Source: a virus. From it: DNA of 48,081 bases. Positions 1 through 6,940 of the stretch are shown piece by piece; position 1 is the first letter of the stretch; every line of letters begins with the position of its first letter. The DNA is taken from IMG/VR virus record IMGVR_UViG_3300044712_001627, positions 1-48,081 of that record; one strand, written 5' to 3'. A model generated the notes under the pieces. It had not been told where the DNA came from, searched no databases, and saw nothing but the letters and a program-made list of their open reading frames with translations. The translations under genes and the position numbers were made by a program.

Positions 1-124
1 GCAGTTCCGTATAAAGTATATAGCGCGTAGCTTGTAGTTAATGTCGCAGAAAGGTTTAAGCCATCCCCAAAAGCATAAAATACTGTTCGTGCATTAATGT
101 TAGACTTTAGATAAGCACTGGCTT
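1..124. repeat. Terminal direct repeat, left copy (circular closure)
   Basis: Bases 1-124 are identical to 47958-48081. The repeat lies inside one open reading frame that continues across the junction. It is therefore best read as overlap from a circular or circularly permuted genome, with a unit length of 47,957 bp. A 124-bp true terminal redundancy cannot be excluded from sequence alone. Confidence 0.95.
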
Positions 125-1646
125 TATACTTATGACCAACTGTTAAGGGTGTTTGATAACAGAGTGCCACGCTTGTGCTGCCGTCAACGTCTATTCTACA
201 GGCATATGTTCCTGCATATGGAGCCGTAGTCTCAACATTTATAGTTGAGCTTCCGAGCGCAGAATCCGTCCAGTTCGCAAACGCCGCACTCGCGGTGACG
301 GCTTTTAAACTAACGTCATCGAAGTAGGCTATGCCGGTGTTTGCCGTTGGAGAATAAAAATAAACTATGATGCTTATACATCCCGCTGGCGTGGTAAAAT
401 AAATAGTTTTCTGTGTATATGTTTCACTGCTCACTCCGAGAGATGTATTGGTAATTAATTCAGCCGCATTAGACGAGTCTCTAATTCGGTAATATCCGCT
501 ACGGGTTCCATCACCTTTTGTCCACACTACAAGTTTATATCGTGTAGATGCAGTAACTGTTATTGTTTCTGCGATATAGGTATTACCACTTGCTCCAGCA
601 GTAAGCTTTGCGTGATAAGTTCCGCCATGCGGTCCAGTGTTGTCTTGTGTTATTGCGCCATCACTGGCACTTTCACTCCAACTTCCAAACACATCAGCCC
701 CGCCTCCTCCCGCAGTCTCAAACCCAATATTCGCCGCAAGCTCACTCCCCAATGTCTCCCCTGCACCAAGACTTTCAAAGCCACCGTTGAGCGTTGAACC
801 GTCGATAATATTGACGAATGTCTGCGCGAGGTGATTGGTGGAGTGGGAATCGTATCTCGTGCCGTTCTCTTCGTTGAAGTCCCAGCAGGAAACAAGGCCC
901 ACCTTCATCGCATCGGTGTAGTCGGAATAGATCCTCCCGGCACCGGAATTATATTGCCAATCGAGTTCGGTGCTTGTGAGAACGCGCTTCCAGATGGCTA
1001 GGGTGTCCATTCGGCCATCAAAGTAGCGCATTGGGGTTCCTCCATTCCCGCCAACTATAAAACTTCCCGTGGAATCCTGGGCATAGGTAACTGACGATGT
1101 CGCCACTGGGGTTCCGCGATTAATGTTTAAAGACATTATCCCGGTAGCGGAGTCAAACGAAGCATCGAAGAAATACCACGCACCCGTTGATACCGCCGAT
1201 CCCCACTCAGCACCATACTCTGTAGTGCCGTTGGAGATGTAAAATATCGGTTTCCTGTTCGACTGGATGTAAATTATATACTCATAAGTGCCGGCGGGAG
1301 ATGCACTAGATTCCGCCTTTCCAACCATGTAACGGTTAATCGTCCCAAGAGTATCGGCATAAAACCAGCCAGTAATTGTAAAGCTCACTCCAGACCCCAT
1401 CGACAAAGAGGCGTTATCGGCAATGGATAGATAGGCTTTATCCGATGCTGTGAACTGGACCGCGCTATCCTGCACTACGGTGCCAGGAACGGTGCTGTCG
1501 AGGTAGAGGAGTTGGTTGGGCAGCGTCAGCGGGTTATCGGAATCCCCAAGCGAACCACCATCGGAGTTAGAGCCACTAAGCCGACGCAAGCGGGAAGCAT
1601 CGGCGAAGAGGGAAAGGCACGTAACGAATATGAGCAGGAATCTCAT
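1..1646 (-). CDS. Secreted LamG/carbohydrate-binding fibre-like protein, N-terminal part (crosses the junction)
   Basis: This is the 5' part (about 548 codons) of a 1026-aa gene that starts at 1646, runs to base 1 and continues at 47957 down to 46523. The ATG overlaps the stop of the upstream gene (TAATG), which suggests translational coupling. Residues 1-17 look like a Sec signal peptide (MRFLLIFVTCLSLFADA). Residues about 50-230 form a LamG/concanavalin-like jelly roll with the usual FDGRMDTLAIWKRVLT-type ending. Two beta-rich modules of the carbohydrate-binding CBM4/9 type follow, each ending in a Y(I/F)DD(I/V)(T/S)L motif. Expected role: binding surface polysaccharide as an adhesin or accessory fibre. 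The signal peptide is unusual for a virion protein. Family assignment is by eye from the sequence pattern. Confidence 0.85.
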   Translation of the reverse strand, partial: MRFLLIFVTCLSLFADASRLRRLSGSNSDGGSLGDSDNPLTLPNQLLYLDSTVPGTVVQDSAVQFTASDKAYLSIADNASLSMGSGVSFTITGWFYADTLGTINRYMVGKAESSASPAGTYEYIIYIQSNRKPIFYISNGTTEYGAEWGSAVSTGAWYFFDASFDSATGIMSLNINRGTPVATSSVTYAQDSTGSFIVGGNGGTPMRYFDGRMDTLAIWKRVLTSTELDWQYNSGAGRIYSDYTDAMKVGLVSCWDFNEENGTRYDSHSTNHLAQTFVNIIDGSTLNGGFESLGAGETLGSELAANIGFETAGGGGADVFGSWSESASDGAITQDNTGPHGGTYHAKLTAGASGNTYIAETITVTASTRYKLVVWTKGDGTRSGYYRIRDSSNAAELITNTSLGVSSETYTQKTIYFTTPAGCISIIVYFYSPTANTGIAYFDDVSLKAVTASAAFANWTDSALGSSTINVETTAPYAGTYACRIDVDGSTSVALCYQTPLTVGHKYKASAYLKSNINARTVFYAFGDGLNLSATLTTSYALYTLYGT

Positions 1647-2506
1647 TAGTCAGAAATGCCGCTGAGGTTAAGAAGCGCGGAGGTGGACAAATTCTGTGGG
1701 AAGGTTCCCGTTGGTGTCCCGGCGGTGATAATCGAGATCACCTCTCGATTTGCTCCCGTCGCGCGGATAGGGAAAGAAACCGTTTTGCCAACACAATAAT
1801 TTGTCCCTCGCTTCACGTAATCCGTTGCATAGATAACGATTGGGGCACAAAGGGAATTAAGCGGCCCCGCGGCACTGTTCGTCCAAGCGGTGTTATGGAC
1901 GAAAATATTTGTCTGGGCGGAGAACAGCGAAATATTAACAGGGGCGTTGGTCGAGTTTATCAGCTGGATATATTGCAGGGTCCCTGACCCGCTGGTCAAG
2001 GTTGGCAAGTTATTTGTCGCCCAACCCCAGATGTAATCGGTTGTGAACGAGGTTGAATTTGTCGTGTAAACCGTAGCCGATGAAAACATTTGCCGCGAGG
2101 TGGTGAGAACCGTTTGGCCCTCGTAAGCTACCGTGTTCGTCGCGAGGGCCACGATGCCAAGATTTGCGGTGTTCGTAACGGCAAAACTGTAACCCGCACC
2201 GGTGATAAAGGTTATCGTGTTCGTCCCCACCAGGGTCACGTTCGTAACACCCATCGGCTTGTAGAGGTTGAGGTGGTTATACAGGTTCGTCGTCGAAGCC
2301 CCGATGGAGGCACCGAGAAGGAATTCTCTCGCGGGAAACGATACCGTAGCCACGGCAACGCGGGTATCAAAATTGCCAAAGGCTAGAACATTCCCAGCCA
2401 CTACCGGATTCGTAACAGTAATCGTTCCGGAGATTTGGGAATAAGTGGCAGCGCGAGGAACAATGACCGCGGCTACAAGAAGAAGCACTACTAACAGGGT
2501 TTTCAT
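1646..2506 (-). CDS. Secreted Asn/Thr-rich beta protein, function unknown
   Basis: 286 aa. It starts with a clear signal peptide (MKTLLVVLLLVAAVIVPRAA), followed by a low-charge, Thr/Asn/Val-rich sequence typical of extracellular beta-sandwich proteins. There are two Cys residues near the C-terminus. Its stop overlaps the start of the 1026-aa LamG protein, and TerS lies 40 bp upstream, so it belongs to the late leftward operon. I do not recognise a family. A secreted adhesin or a partner or chaperone of the LamG protein are guesses. It resembles the secreted protein at 38059-38673 in composition but I could not align them convincingly. Confidence 0.8.
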   Translation of the reverse strand: MKTLLVVLLLVAAVIVPRAATYSQISGTITVTNPVVAGNVLAFGNFDTRVAVATVSFPAREFLLGASIGASTTNLYNHLNLYKPMGVTNVTLVGTNTITFITGAGYSFAVTNTANLGIVALATNTVAYEGQTVLTTSRQMFSSATVYTTNSTSFTTDYIWGWATNNLPTLTSGSGTLQYIQLINSTNAPVNISLFSAQTNIFVHNTAWTNSAAGPLNSLCAPIVIYATDYVKRGTNYCVGKTVSFPIRATGANREVISIITAGTPTGTFPQNLSTSALLNLSGISD

Positions 2507-2546
2507 AAGAGCGGATAAAGGATAAACGGAAACGGGGCCGTGGGGT

Positions 2547-3095
2547 TTAATTACCCTTGGCCTTTGTTACGATTGCAGCAAGCTCGTCATCGGAAAGGCG
2601 AGACGGATCGGTATCAGTGGAATGTTCGATTTTCTGGCCGGGCATACCAAGACGGCGGTTGAGAAGGTCGTTCGCCGCTTTACGTTGGACCTCTTGGGAT
2701 TCAGCGTTATCGCGGAGGTCGATCAGCTTTTGCAGGCAAGCCGGCATTTGCTCGTCGAGGATTTCGGTGAGGGACCGGCGACCGGCGTTGCGGATCTCGT
2801 CAACCATGAGCTGTTTGACCCAGGGGAGTCTCTGCGTATTAAACACGGTGTTAACCGCGATACCGAGGATATCCGCAATTTCTTGTTGAGTATGCCCTTT
2901 AAGGGTTAAAAAGCCAACCTCGCGATGCAACGGGGTTTCAGTGATGCGGCCGAAGGTCGGCTTGGACATCCGGTGAAAGGGAGCATCGGCGTGAGATTTT
3001 TCCTCACCGCGAGAAGAGGGGGCGGCGGGGGCTTCTGTAGACACCGGTGCATCGGAAAAAGGGTCCAGCACCGGACACTTTGGTGAAGAGGTCAT
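2547..3095 (-). CDS. Terminase small subunit (TerS), putative
   Basis: 182 aa. The first ~42 residues are Pro/Ala/Ser-rich and probably disordered. A helix-turn-helix follows at about residues 66-90 (TQQEIADILGIAVNTVF), then a helical region (RRSLTEILDEQMPACLQKL) typical of small-terminase oligomerisation domains, and a conserved-looking LLNRRLGMPGQKIEH segment. TerS recognises the packaging site and loads DNA onto TerL. It is the first well-supported gene of the leftward late arm. TerL is about 6.5 kb further along the same strand (43009-44505), so the pair is split by secreted-protein and lysis genes. An internal Met at codon 43 could be the true start, as the ribosome-binding site before 3095 is weak. 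Confidence 0.75.
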   Translation of the reverse strand: MTSSPKCPVLDPFSDAPVSTEAPAAPSSRGEEKSHADAPFHRMSKPTFGRITETPLHREVGFLTLKGHTQQEIADILGIAVNTVFNTQRLPWVKQLMVDEIRNAGRRSLTEILDEQMPACLQKLIDLRDNAESQEVQRKAANDLLNRRLGMPGQKIEHSTDTDPSRLSDDELAAIVTKAKGN

Positions 3096-3143
3096 TTGGC
3101 TTTTTTGAGTTACGAGCAGCGGAGAAACGGAGGCCGTTTTCGG

Positions 3144-3356
3144 CTAACGAACCTGGCGGAGATTCGATAGCGTTACCAGCGTCGGGCGGGCGAGGAAATT
3201 TAATGCCTGGCGGAGGATTAGATTTCTCATCCCGTCGGAAAGCGGAATCGCCTCTCCCTTGCCGGGAACACCGAGTTTGTTTGAACTGGCAAACTCGTTT
3301 AACGCAAGAGAGAGGCCCGAATCCGTTATCGCGGTTTTATGGCTAACCGTATCCAT
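3144..3356 (-). CDS. Small hypothetical protein, first gene after the leftward promoter
   Basis: 70 aa, product unknown. It is the first ORF after the strong promoter at 3368-3396. The ATG at 3356 would lie only about 5 nt after the expected transcription start and has no good Shine-Dalgarno, so translation would be nearly leaderless. The C-terminal half (residues 43-70) is basic and helical. TerS follows after 48 bp. It may be a real small late-operon leader gene or only an open frame in the leader. Confidence 0.45.
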   Translation of the reverse strand: MDTVSHKTAITDSGLSLALNEFASSNKLGVPGKGEAIPLSDGMRNLILRQALNFLARPTLVTLSNLRQVR

Positions 3357-3367
3357 GCTCTGTATCC

Positions 3368-3396
3368 AATATAACGCACCTCCGGGCGGATGTCAA
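3368..3396 (-). promoter_or_regulatory. Leftward sigma-70-type promoter for the late arm
   Basis: On the minus strand, a perfect -35 TTGACA (3396-3391) is followed after exactly 17 bp by TATATT (3373-3368), which matches 5 of 6 bases of TATAAT. The expected start is near 3361. It faces the TerS and virion arm and is the best promoter I found in the window. This implies that late genes use a host-type vegetative RNA polymerase. Confidence 0.8.
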
Positions 3397-3515
3397 ACGG
3401 AATTTTTCGATTAGCGGAGCCACGGGTGCGGATTCCGTTGTTCTCCCTATAGCTCGTTACCCCGCGGCTTCCCAGCACGAGCAGGATTAGTTATTGGCCT
3501 TCACGGCCACAATTG

Positions 3516-3703
3516 TCGTTTATCAGGCTGCGCTGCGCGCATCCCGGCTCGCGGAGCAACCGGCAAAAGACGACATCTGTTTCGTCGTTCAGCAGGCCCC
3601 GCTTCGCGGATCCCGGCTAGCTCTTTCCCATAGCGGAGTTCGGGGTTGGTTTCATCGTTTATCAGGTTGCACTTCGTGCACCCCGGCTTGGCTTGGCGGA
3701 GCC
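3516..3703 (+). repeat. Three imperfect ~40-bp direct repeats with covarying hairpins
   Basis: The units begin at 3516, 3582 and 3655 and share a TCGTTTATCAGG-like head and a CCCGGCT tail. Between these, each unit has a different hairpin whose two arms change together: TGCGC-TGC-GCGCA (3529-3541), CCGC-TTC-GCGG (3599-3609) and TGCAC-TTC-GTGCA (3668-3680). Preserved pairing with changed sequence suggests selection on a stem-loop, either as RNA or as extruded DNA. Confidence 0.7.
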
Positions 3704-3984
3704 CCGACGGATTTTCCCCGTTTTCGCCAGGCGCCTTCATCACGGTGTGCGAGGCACAAACATCACGTAGCGCAAGCGCTCCGCGGCATCGGATGGCGGA
3801 CGCTGATATTTCTCGAGGATTCTTGTTCTAGAGGATTCCGAACTTTTAAAATTGGTGGGGAATGTCGGGGCGCAAGGAACATATAAAAAGATGTGCGGAA
3901 GGGGGTGGTGGCCTGGAGCCGAACCGAGCGATGTGCTAAAGCACATAGCATCCTGGCAAGTCAAGATAAATCTTTAGAATCGTA

Positions 3985-4010
3985 CTTGGGTTAAATGATT
4001 TAATCGAAGG
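3985..4010. repeat. Genome-wide palindromic motif, copy 1
   Basis: The core TTAAATGATTTAA (3991-4003) has the left arm CTTGGG and the right arm TCGAAGG. It lies in the divergent control region and directly abuts the parS-like site (only A4011 between them). Confidence 0.8.
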
Positions 4011-4011
4011 A

Positions 4012-4027
4012 TGTTCCACGTGGAACA
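4012..4027. promoter_or_regulatory. parS: parS-like centromere site
   Basis: TGTTCCACGTGGAACA is a perfect 16-bp palindrome. It fits the bacterial chromosomal parS consensus (TGTTNCACGTGNAACA), the loading site of the ParB/Spo0J CTPase clamp. It is intergenic, next to copy 1 of the phage palindrome and near the AACGATAACG repeats. This phage encodes a ParB-HTH-methyltransferase fusion (16467-17996) but I see no ParA. The site could serve the phage protein, recruit host ParB for segregation, or act as a decoy. Confidence 0.8.
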
Positions 4028-4144
4028 CTCGCCTTGTAGAGTTGATATGGGAAGGGAACCGGGCAATGCGGCAATGCGGGGTCCGATTGAAATTCAGACC
4101 TATTAATATAGCGATAACGATAACGGGAAAACCATGACACCGCA

Positions 4145-4280
4145 ATATGTTGTATTGTCTGGAAATTTTACACTTTTCGGGAGGGGGATTTGCCCATGAA
4201 TAACGATAACGAGGAAAAAGTGTAAAGAATCTTTACCCATATGTTGTGGTATGTCGGAGGATTTTACACTTTTACGGAGG
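4145..4280 (+). repeat. Repeated TTTTACACTTTT operator-like array
   Basis: An imperfect ~40-bp direct repeat starts with ATATGTTGT at 4145 and 4239. Each copy carries TTTTACACTTTT (4166-4177 and 4262-4273). A third copy lies inverted between them (AAAAGTGTAAA at 4216-4226) and is part of the inverted repeat GTAAAG-AAT-CTTTAC (4222-4236). The array sits upstream of the first rightward gene, where repressor or activator sites for the early arm would be expected. Confidence 0.55.
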
Positions 4281-4473
4281 TCCGTGGGACCGGATTCATG
4301 GGGAACCGTTGAAAACAGCCGTAAAAGCCAATGTTTTCAATGTTGGCACAGAGGTTGCTTTTGTATCGGGCAGTTCTTTGAAATATCGGATGCCGGATTG
4401 CGGTGTTACCGCATTCGTGGGCGGACCACGATACCGGATATCCGTTTTAAAGAACGAGAAAGGTTTAAAAATT

Positions 4474-4764
4474 ATGGCATCAAATTTCGATGATAAACGG
4501 AAAGCTCGTTATATCAAGGCGGGGCTCGCAGCGGAACCCAATAAATGGGCAACGGTGAATCAAAAGGCGGCACTCATTCTCTTTTTGACGGATGAGGGGT
4601 TAGACGACCAGGCGAAAGATGAAACGTTCGTGAATAATCTTCTTTGGCTCGTCGCTAATCCGGGCGCGATGCGGAATCTCCTGGTTTCGGCGGGGATGAT
4701 CACGAGCGAAAAGAAACTGTCCGGTTTAGCCGCGGCATTGGCGGCGGAAATGGAGGAGAAATGA
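4474..4764 (+). CDS. Small hypothetical protein, first rightward gene
   Basis: 96 aa, starting at MASNFDDKRKARYIKAGL. This start has an AAAGG ribosome-binding site about 9 nt upstream. The longer open frame from 4246 reads through the operator-like repeats and has implausible sequence, so I reject it. The protein looks helical, with a middle FLTDEGLDDQAKDE segment and an Ala-rich acidic C-terminus. No family recognised. Its stop overlaps the next start (ATGA), so the two genes form an operon. Confidence 0.75.
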   Translation: MASNFDDKRKARYIKAGLAAEPNKWATVNQKAALILFLTDEGLDDQAKDETFVNNLLWLVANPGAMRNLLVSAGMITSEKKLSGLAAALAAEMEEK

Positions 4765-4955
4765 GTCGTTTGAACCCCATCGCGGAACGAATTGTTATTC
4801 GCACTCTTTTGGAGGACTTCTATATGAAAACTCCACCACAACAGATTGCGGGAATGAACGCGATTGCCTTGAAAATGGAAGAGGAACGAAAACTCTTCCG
4901 TGAGGCACAACGGAAGAAGGAATCGGAATTGTTAATGGTCAGCAATTTGCGGTAG
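4761..4955 (+). CDS. Small helical hypothetical protein
   Basis: 64 aa, overlapping the upstream gene by 4 nt (ATGA) and preceded by a strong GGAGGAGAA ribosome-binding site lying in the end of that gene. The C-terminal half (KMEEERKLFREAQRKKESE) is a charged helix or short coiled coil. It is followed by a strong terminator. Function unknown; probably an early protein. Confidence 0.75.
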   Translation: MSRLNPIAERIVIRTLLEDFYMKTPPQQIAGMNAIALKMEEERKLFREAQRKKESELLMVSNLR

Positions 4956-4973
4956 GCTCGGTCGAATAACAAG

Positions 4974-5010
4974 GCGGGGTGGCTCTTTTAACGGAGTCGC
5001 CCCGCTTTTT
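4974..5010 (+). terminator. Rho-independent terminator
   Basis: A 12-bp stem (4974-4985 with 4994-5005, including two G-U pairs) with an 8-nt loop is followed by five T. It ends the two-gene 4474-4955 operon. Confidence 0.85.
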
Positions 5011-5344
5011 CCGTTTTCGTGGGTTCGGGGTTTTAACGATAACGGGACGGATCGTGCGAGCGTTAGCCGATTTGCCGTAAAACAGCGGGAAACGGGGTTT
5101 TCGGCGGGGTCTGTTTGACGACCCGTGGGAATGACCGGCATTTGGTGCCACAATGGGCCACCGTGGCGCCATTTTTATCGGCAAACCGGGTGAACACCGC
5201 ACCCGGGCAAATCGGGCCAACAACGCCCAAATTGTAACGATAACGGCAATGTATGCGTGCGTGCATGGATGCGGCTCGCATAGTCAAACCGGGGTCGGGC
5301 CGCTCACGCGGACACCACGAATACGGATTACACACCCACACTAC

Positions 5345-5398
5345 ACATATATATATCATATATATATATATTATATCCTCTACTACTACTATATTACC
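5345..5398. repeat. AT-rich TA-repeat tract, possible DNA unwinding element
   Basis: A run of alternating TA dinucleotides, then CTACTACTACTATATTACC, stands out sharply in otherwise GC-balanced non-coding DNA. It lies about 100 bp downstream of the last AACGATAACG copy. Low melting energy next to iterons would suit an origin. Confidence 0.6.
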
Positions 5399-5468
5399 TT
5401 GGGATTGGCTAATACGGATATCCGCGTATGGGCGGGGTGGGGGAACCCCGTAGCGGAAATGGCTGGCG

Positions 5469-5490
5469 CATCCATCCATCCATCCATCCA
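5469..5490 (+). repeat. CATC tetranucleotide microsatellite
   Basis: About five and a half copies of CATC in tandem, in non-coding DNA about 70 bp after the AT tract. Function unknown; copy number could vary by slippage. Confidence 0.8.
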
Positions 5491-6130
5491 TTGGAATTCC
5501 ATCCGGGTGAAACCCGTTGGGGTTTGGGGCCGGGATGCTCTTAGCTATCACCCCGCGGTGTTAGAGGAACGAGCTTGGCTCGAACAACAAGCGAACCGTC
5601 TGGAAATGGACTCATTCGAGCGGATTCGGGGAACAAACCGGGAACGAGGAACAAGCCGCCAGACGATGCTCGCGGGGTCGAAAAGCATGGGAATCGTCTG
5701 GAAATGGTCCTCGTAGAGTTCGGGGCTGGAATAAGCCGCCACGCTTGCGTGGATCGCGAGGAGTTAGTCGGGACCAATGGCTGGGAAGCCGTGTGGGGGA
5801 CGAGAAAGAGGATTTGCCTGGAACGGGGTGCCGCGAAGCCACGGACTGGGTGCGATAAATCCGGTTGACAATCGGCGGTCGATATGGTCGAAACGCGATG
5901 GATGTAACGAACATATTTTGCAACGAATGTCAACCAAATGTTGTAACCCGTTGCCGTTCCAATAGTTTGCATCATTAAAATAAATGTTGCATGGGGAGCC
6001 GCGTTCATGGTAATTTGGTGCCGTGAAAAACGAATCCCCATTGAACCACGAATCCATGAATGCGGAATTGTTCCGCAATCTGACGGGAACCGGTTCGACC
6101 GGGGCGGATTCACAAGAGAAAGGAACGAAA

Positions 6131-6385
6131 ATGTTATCAAATAACGAGTTGACAAAAGAGGCTGAAGCCGTCGTTTTGCTGGTCGCAAAGAATCAAATAA
6201 CGTATCGGGAAAGCCAAATGATTAATGAACTAGTACAAACCTGGTTAACAACGAAATCCGCCAGCGACGAGACAAAAATGATTAGTTTTATCGAGGGGGC
6301 GATCAGCATTATGGATTTTGAGACCGCGAAAATGTTGTTTGAACCGAAGTCAGATACGATGGAAATGGAACAAGCCACAAACTAG
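6131..6385 (+). CDS. Small helical protein, paralogue family member 1
   Basis: 84 aa starting at MLSNNELTKEAEAVV, with AGAAAGGAA 7-8 nt upstream. An in-frame GTG at 6023 would add 36 residues of less natural sequence. Helix-rich and acidic. In layout (helix, short acidic turn, two helices) it resembles the following genes at 6417, 6657 and 7248, and it looks like a diverged tandem duplicate. Function unknown. Confidence 0.7.
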   Translation: MLSNNELTKEAEAVVLLVAKNQITYRESQMINELVQTWLTTKSASDETKMISFIEGAISIMDFETAKMLFEPKSDTMEMEQATN

Positions 6386-6407
6386 CGTTAAACGATTTAA
6401 TTGAAGG
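6381..6407. repeat. Genome-wide palindromic motif, copy 2
   Basis: The core TTAAACGATTTAA (6388-6400) has the right arm TTGAAGG, which also places a Shine-Dalgarno-like AAGG 9 nt before the 6417 start codon. Confidence 0.8.
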
Positions 6408-6416
6408 AAAATAAAA

Positions 6417-6623
6417 ATGAACGAAACTAAATTACACCCGCTGGCTCGTCAAGCCATCGCGGACGTTATCGAAAATCGGATGCTCGACGGGGAGCTGTCC
6501 ATTATCAACACTCTTGCAAAGAAATGCGAAGAGCTAGAAACCGATAAAGCGAAAGAAGAGCTTGCTATAGAAATTAAAATAATTATTGAGGAAGCCCTTG
6601 ATCTATCGCTTGATAAAAATTAA
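6417..6623 (+). CDS. Small helical protein, paralogue family member 2
   Basis: 68 aa with an all-helical pattern (LARQAIADVIENRML ... KEELAIEIKIIIEEALDL). It starts 16 nt after the core of palindrome copy 2, whose AAGG arm acts as ribosome-binding site. Its pattern matches the next gene (LLPSARDTIAIYVEQFL), suggesting duplication. Function unknown; likely an early accessory protein. Confidence 0.7.
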   Translation: MNETKLHPLARQAIADVIENRMLDGELSIINTLAKKCEELETDKAKEELAIEIKIIIEEALDLSLDKN

Positions 6624-6649
6624 CTCGGATTAAATCATTTAACCACAGG
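6624..6649. repeat. Genome-wide palindromic motif, copy 3
   Basis: The core TTAAATCATTTAA (6630-6642) is a perfect palindrome around a central C, with right arm CCACAGG. It sits between 6417-6623 and the ATG at 6657, at the same distance from the start codon as copy 2. Confidence 0.8.
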
Positions 6650-6656
6650 AACGAAT

Positions 6657-6854
6657 ATGCCACAAGAATCAAATCTTTTACCATCCGCAAGGGATACGAT
6701 AGCGATATACGTTGAGCAGTTTCTCTCAAATAGTGATATTTGTAGGTTAAACAACGCCGCCGCTAAATACGATTCCAATCCAGCCGACGAGATTGTAAAG
6801 TTTCAATTAAACGAGTTAATGTCGTGTATATGGGACAAGCTAATGGGTGATTAA
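6657..6854 (+). CDS. Small helical protein, paralogue family member 3
   Basis: 65 aa, helical, similar in layout to the 6417 gene (ARDTIAIYVEQFL against ARQAIADVIENRM). The gene and its upstream palindrome appear to have been duplicated as a unit. A terminator follows directly. Function unknown. Confidence 0.7.
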   Translation: MPQESNLLPSARDTIAIYVEQFLSNSDICRLNNAAAKYDSNPADEIVKFQLNELMSCIWDKLMGD

Positions 6855-6862
6855 TAAAACAA

Positions 6863-6895
6863 GGCGGGGTCGAAAAGGCCTCGCCCTTTCCTTTT
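6863..6895 (+). terminator. Rho-independent terminator
   Basis: A 9-bp stem GGCGGGGTC/GGCCTCGCC with a GAAAA loop is followed by a T-rich tail. The 5' arm shares AAGGCGGGGT with the terminator at 4974. Confidence 0.8.
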
Positions 6896-6940
6896 AGCTC
6901 CTCCGCAAAACGTGGGGTGGCTAAAGAAGAAAGGAAGAAA

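Larger units (their letters stand above)
3357..4473. other. Divergent control region without convincing genes
   Basis: 1.1 kb separates the leftward and rightward arms. Open frames here lack ribosome-binding sites and have implausible composition. It holds the leftward promoter, three structured direct repeats (3516-3703), further short hairpins (AGCGC-AA-GCGCT near 3765; ATGTGC-TAAA-GCACAT near 3930), copy 1 of the genome-wide palindrome, a parS-like site, two of four AACGATAACG repeats and an array of TTTTACACTTTT elements. This is the likely regulatory and replication hub. Confidence 0.75.
4116..5245 (+). repeat. Four iteron-like AACGATAACG repeats (candidate origin)
   Basis: Identical 10-mers occur at 4116-4125, 4202-4211, 5035-5044 and 5236-5245, all on the plus strand. 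Three are followed by G(G/A). All four lie in non-coding DNA flanking the first two rightward genes. I did not see the 10-mer elsewhere. Same-strand repeats near a long AT tract (5345-5398) resemble initiator-binding iterons next to an unwinding element, but no initiator protein is obvious. Confidence 0.55.
5011..6130. other. Long intergenic region with origin-like and structured DNA
   Basis: 1.1 kb without a convincing gene. Open frames run through simple repeats and lack ribosome-binding sites. The region holds two AACGATAACG copies (5035, 5236), an AT tract (5345-5398), a CATC microsatellite (5469-5490), a duplicated CGTCTGGAAATGG (near 5598 and 5697) with an inverted CCAGACGAT between, and a CCACGC-TT-GCGTGG hairpin near 5740. 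A promoter for 6131 onward is expected near 5950-5990, but I find only weak matches. Confidence 0.7.

Noticed and set aside
3494-3886. 130-aa plus-strand frame over the hairpin repeats
   Set aside because: The repeats covary as stems, not as codons, and the sequence is Arg/Ser/Cys-rich without a ribosome-binding site.
3895-3965. Possible tRNA near the ATGTGC-TAAA-GCACAT hairpin
   Set aside because: Only one arm pairs; there are no acceptor, D or T arms.
4246-4473. N-terminal extension of the 4474 gene
   Set aside because: It starts at GTG inside the TTTTACACTTTT repeats; the ATG at 4474 has a good ribosome-binding site and sensible protein sequence after it.
5153-5716. 187-aa plus-strand open frame
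   Set aside because: It runs through the TA-repeat and CATC microsatellite, has no ribosome-binding site and gives low-complexity Tyr/Ile sequence.
5865-5892. Rightward promoter at TTGACA 5865
   Set aside because: No acceptable -10 element at 15-19 bp spacing.
5541-6188. 215-aa and overlapping minus-strand frames
   Set aside because: Low plausibility, no start signals, and they cover structured non-coding DNA.
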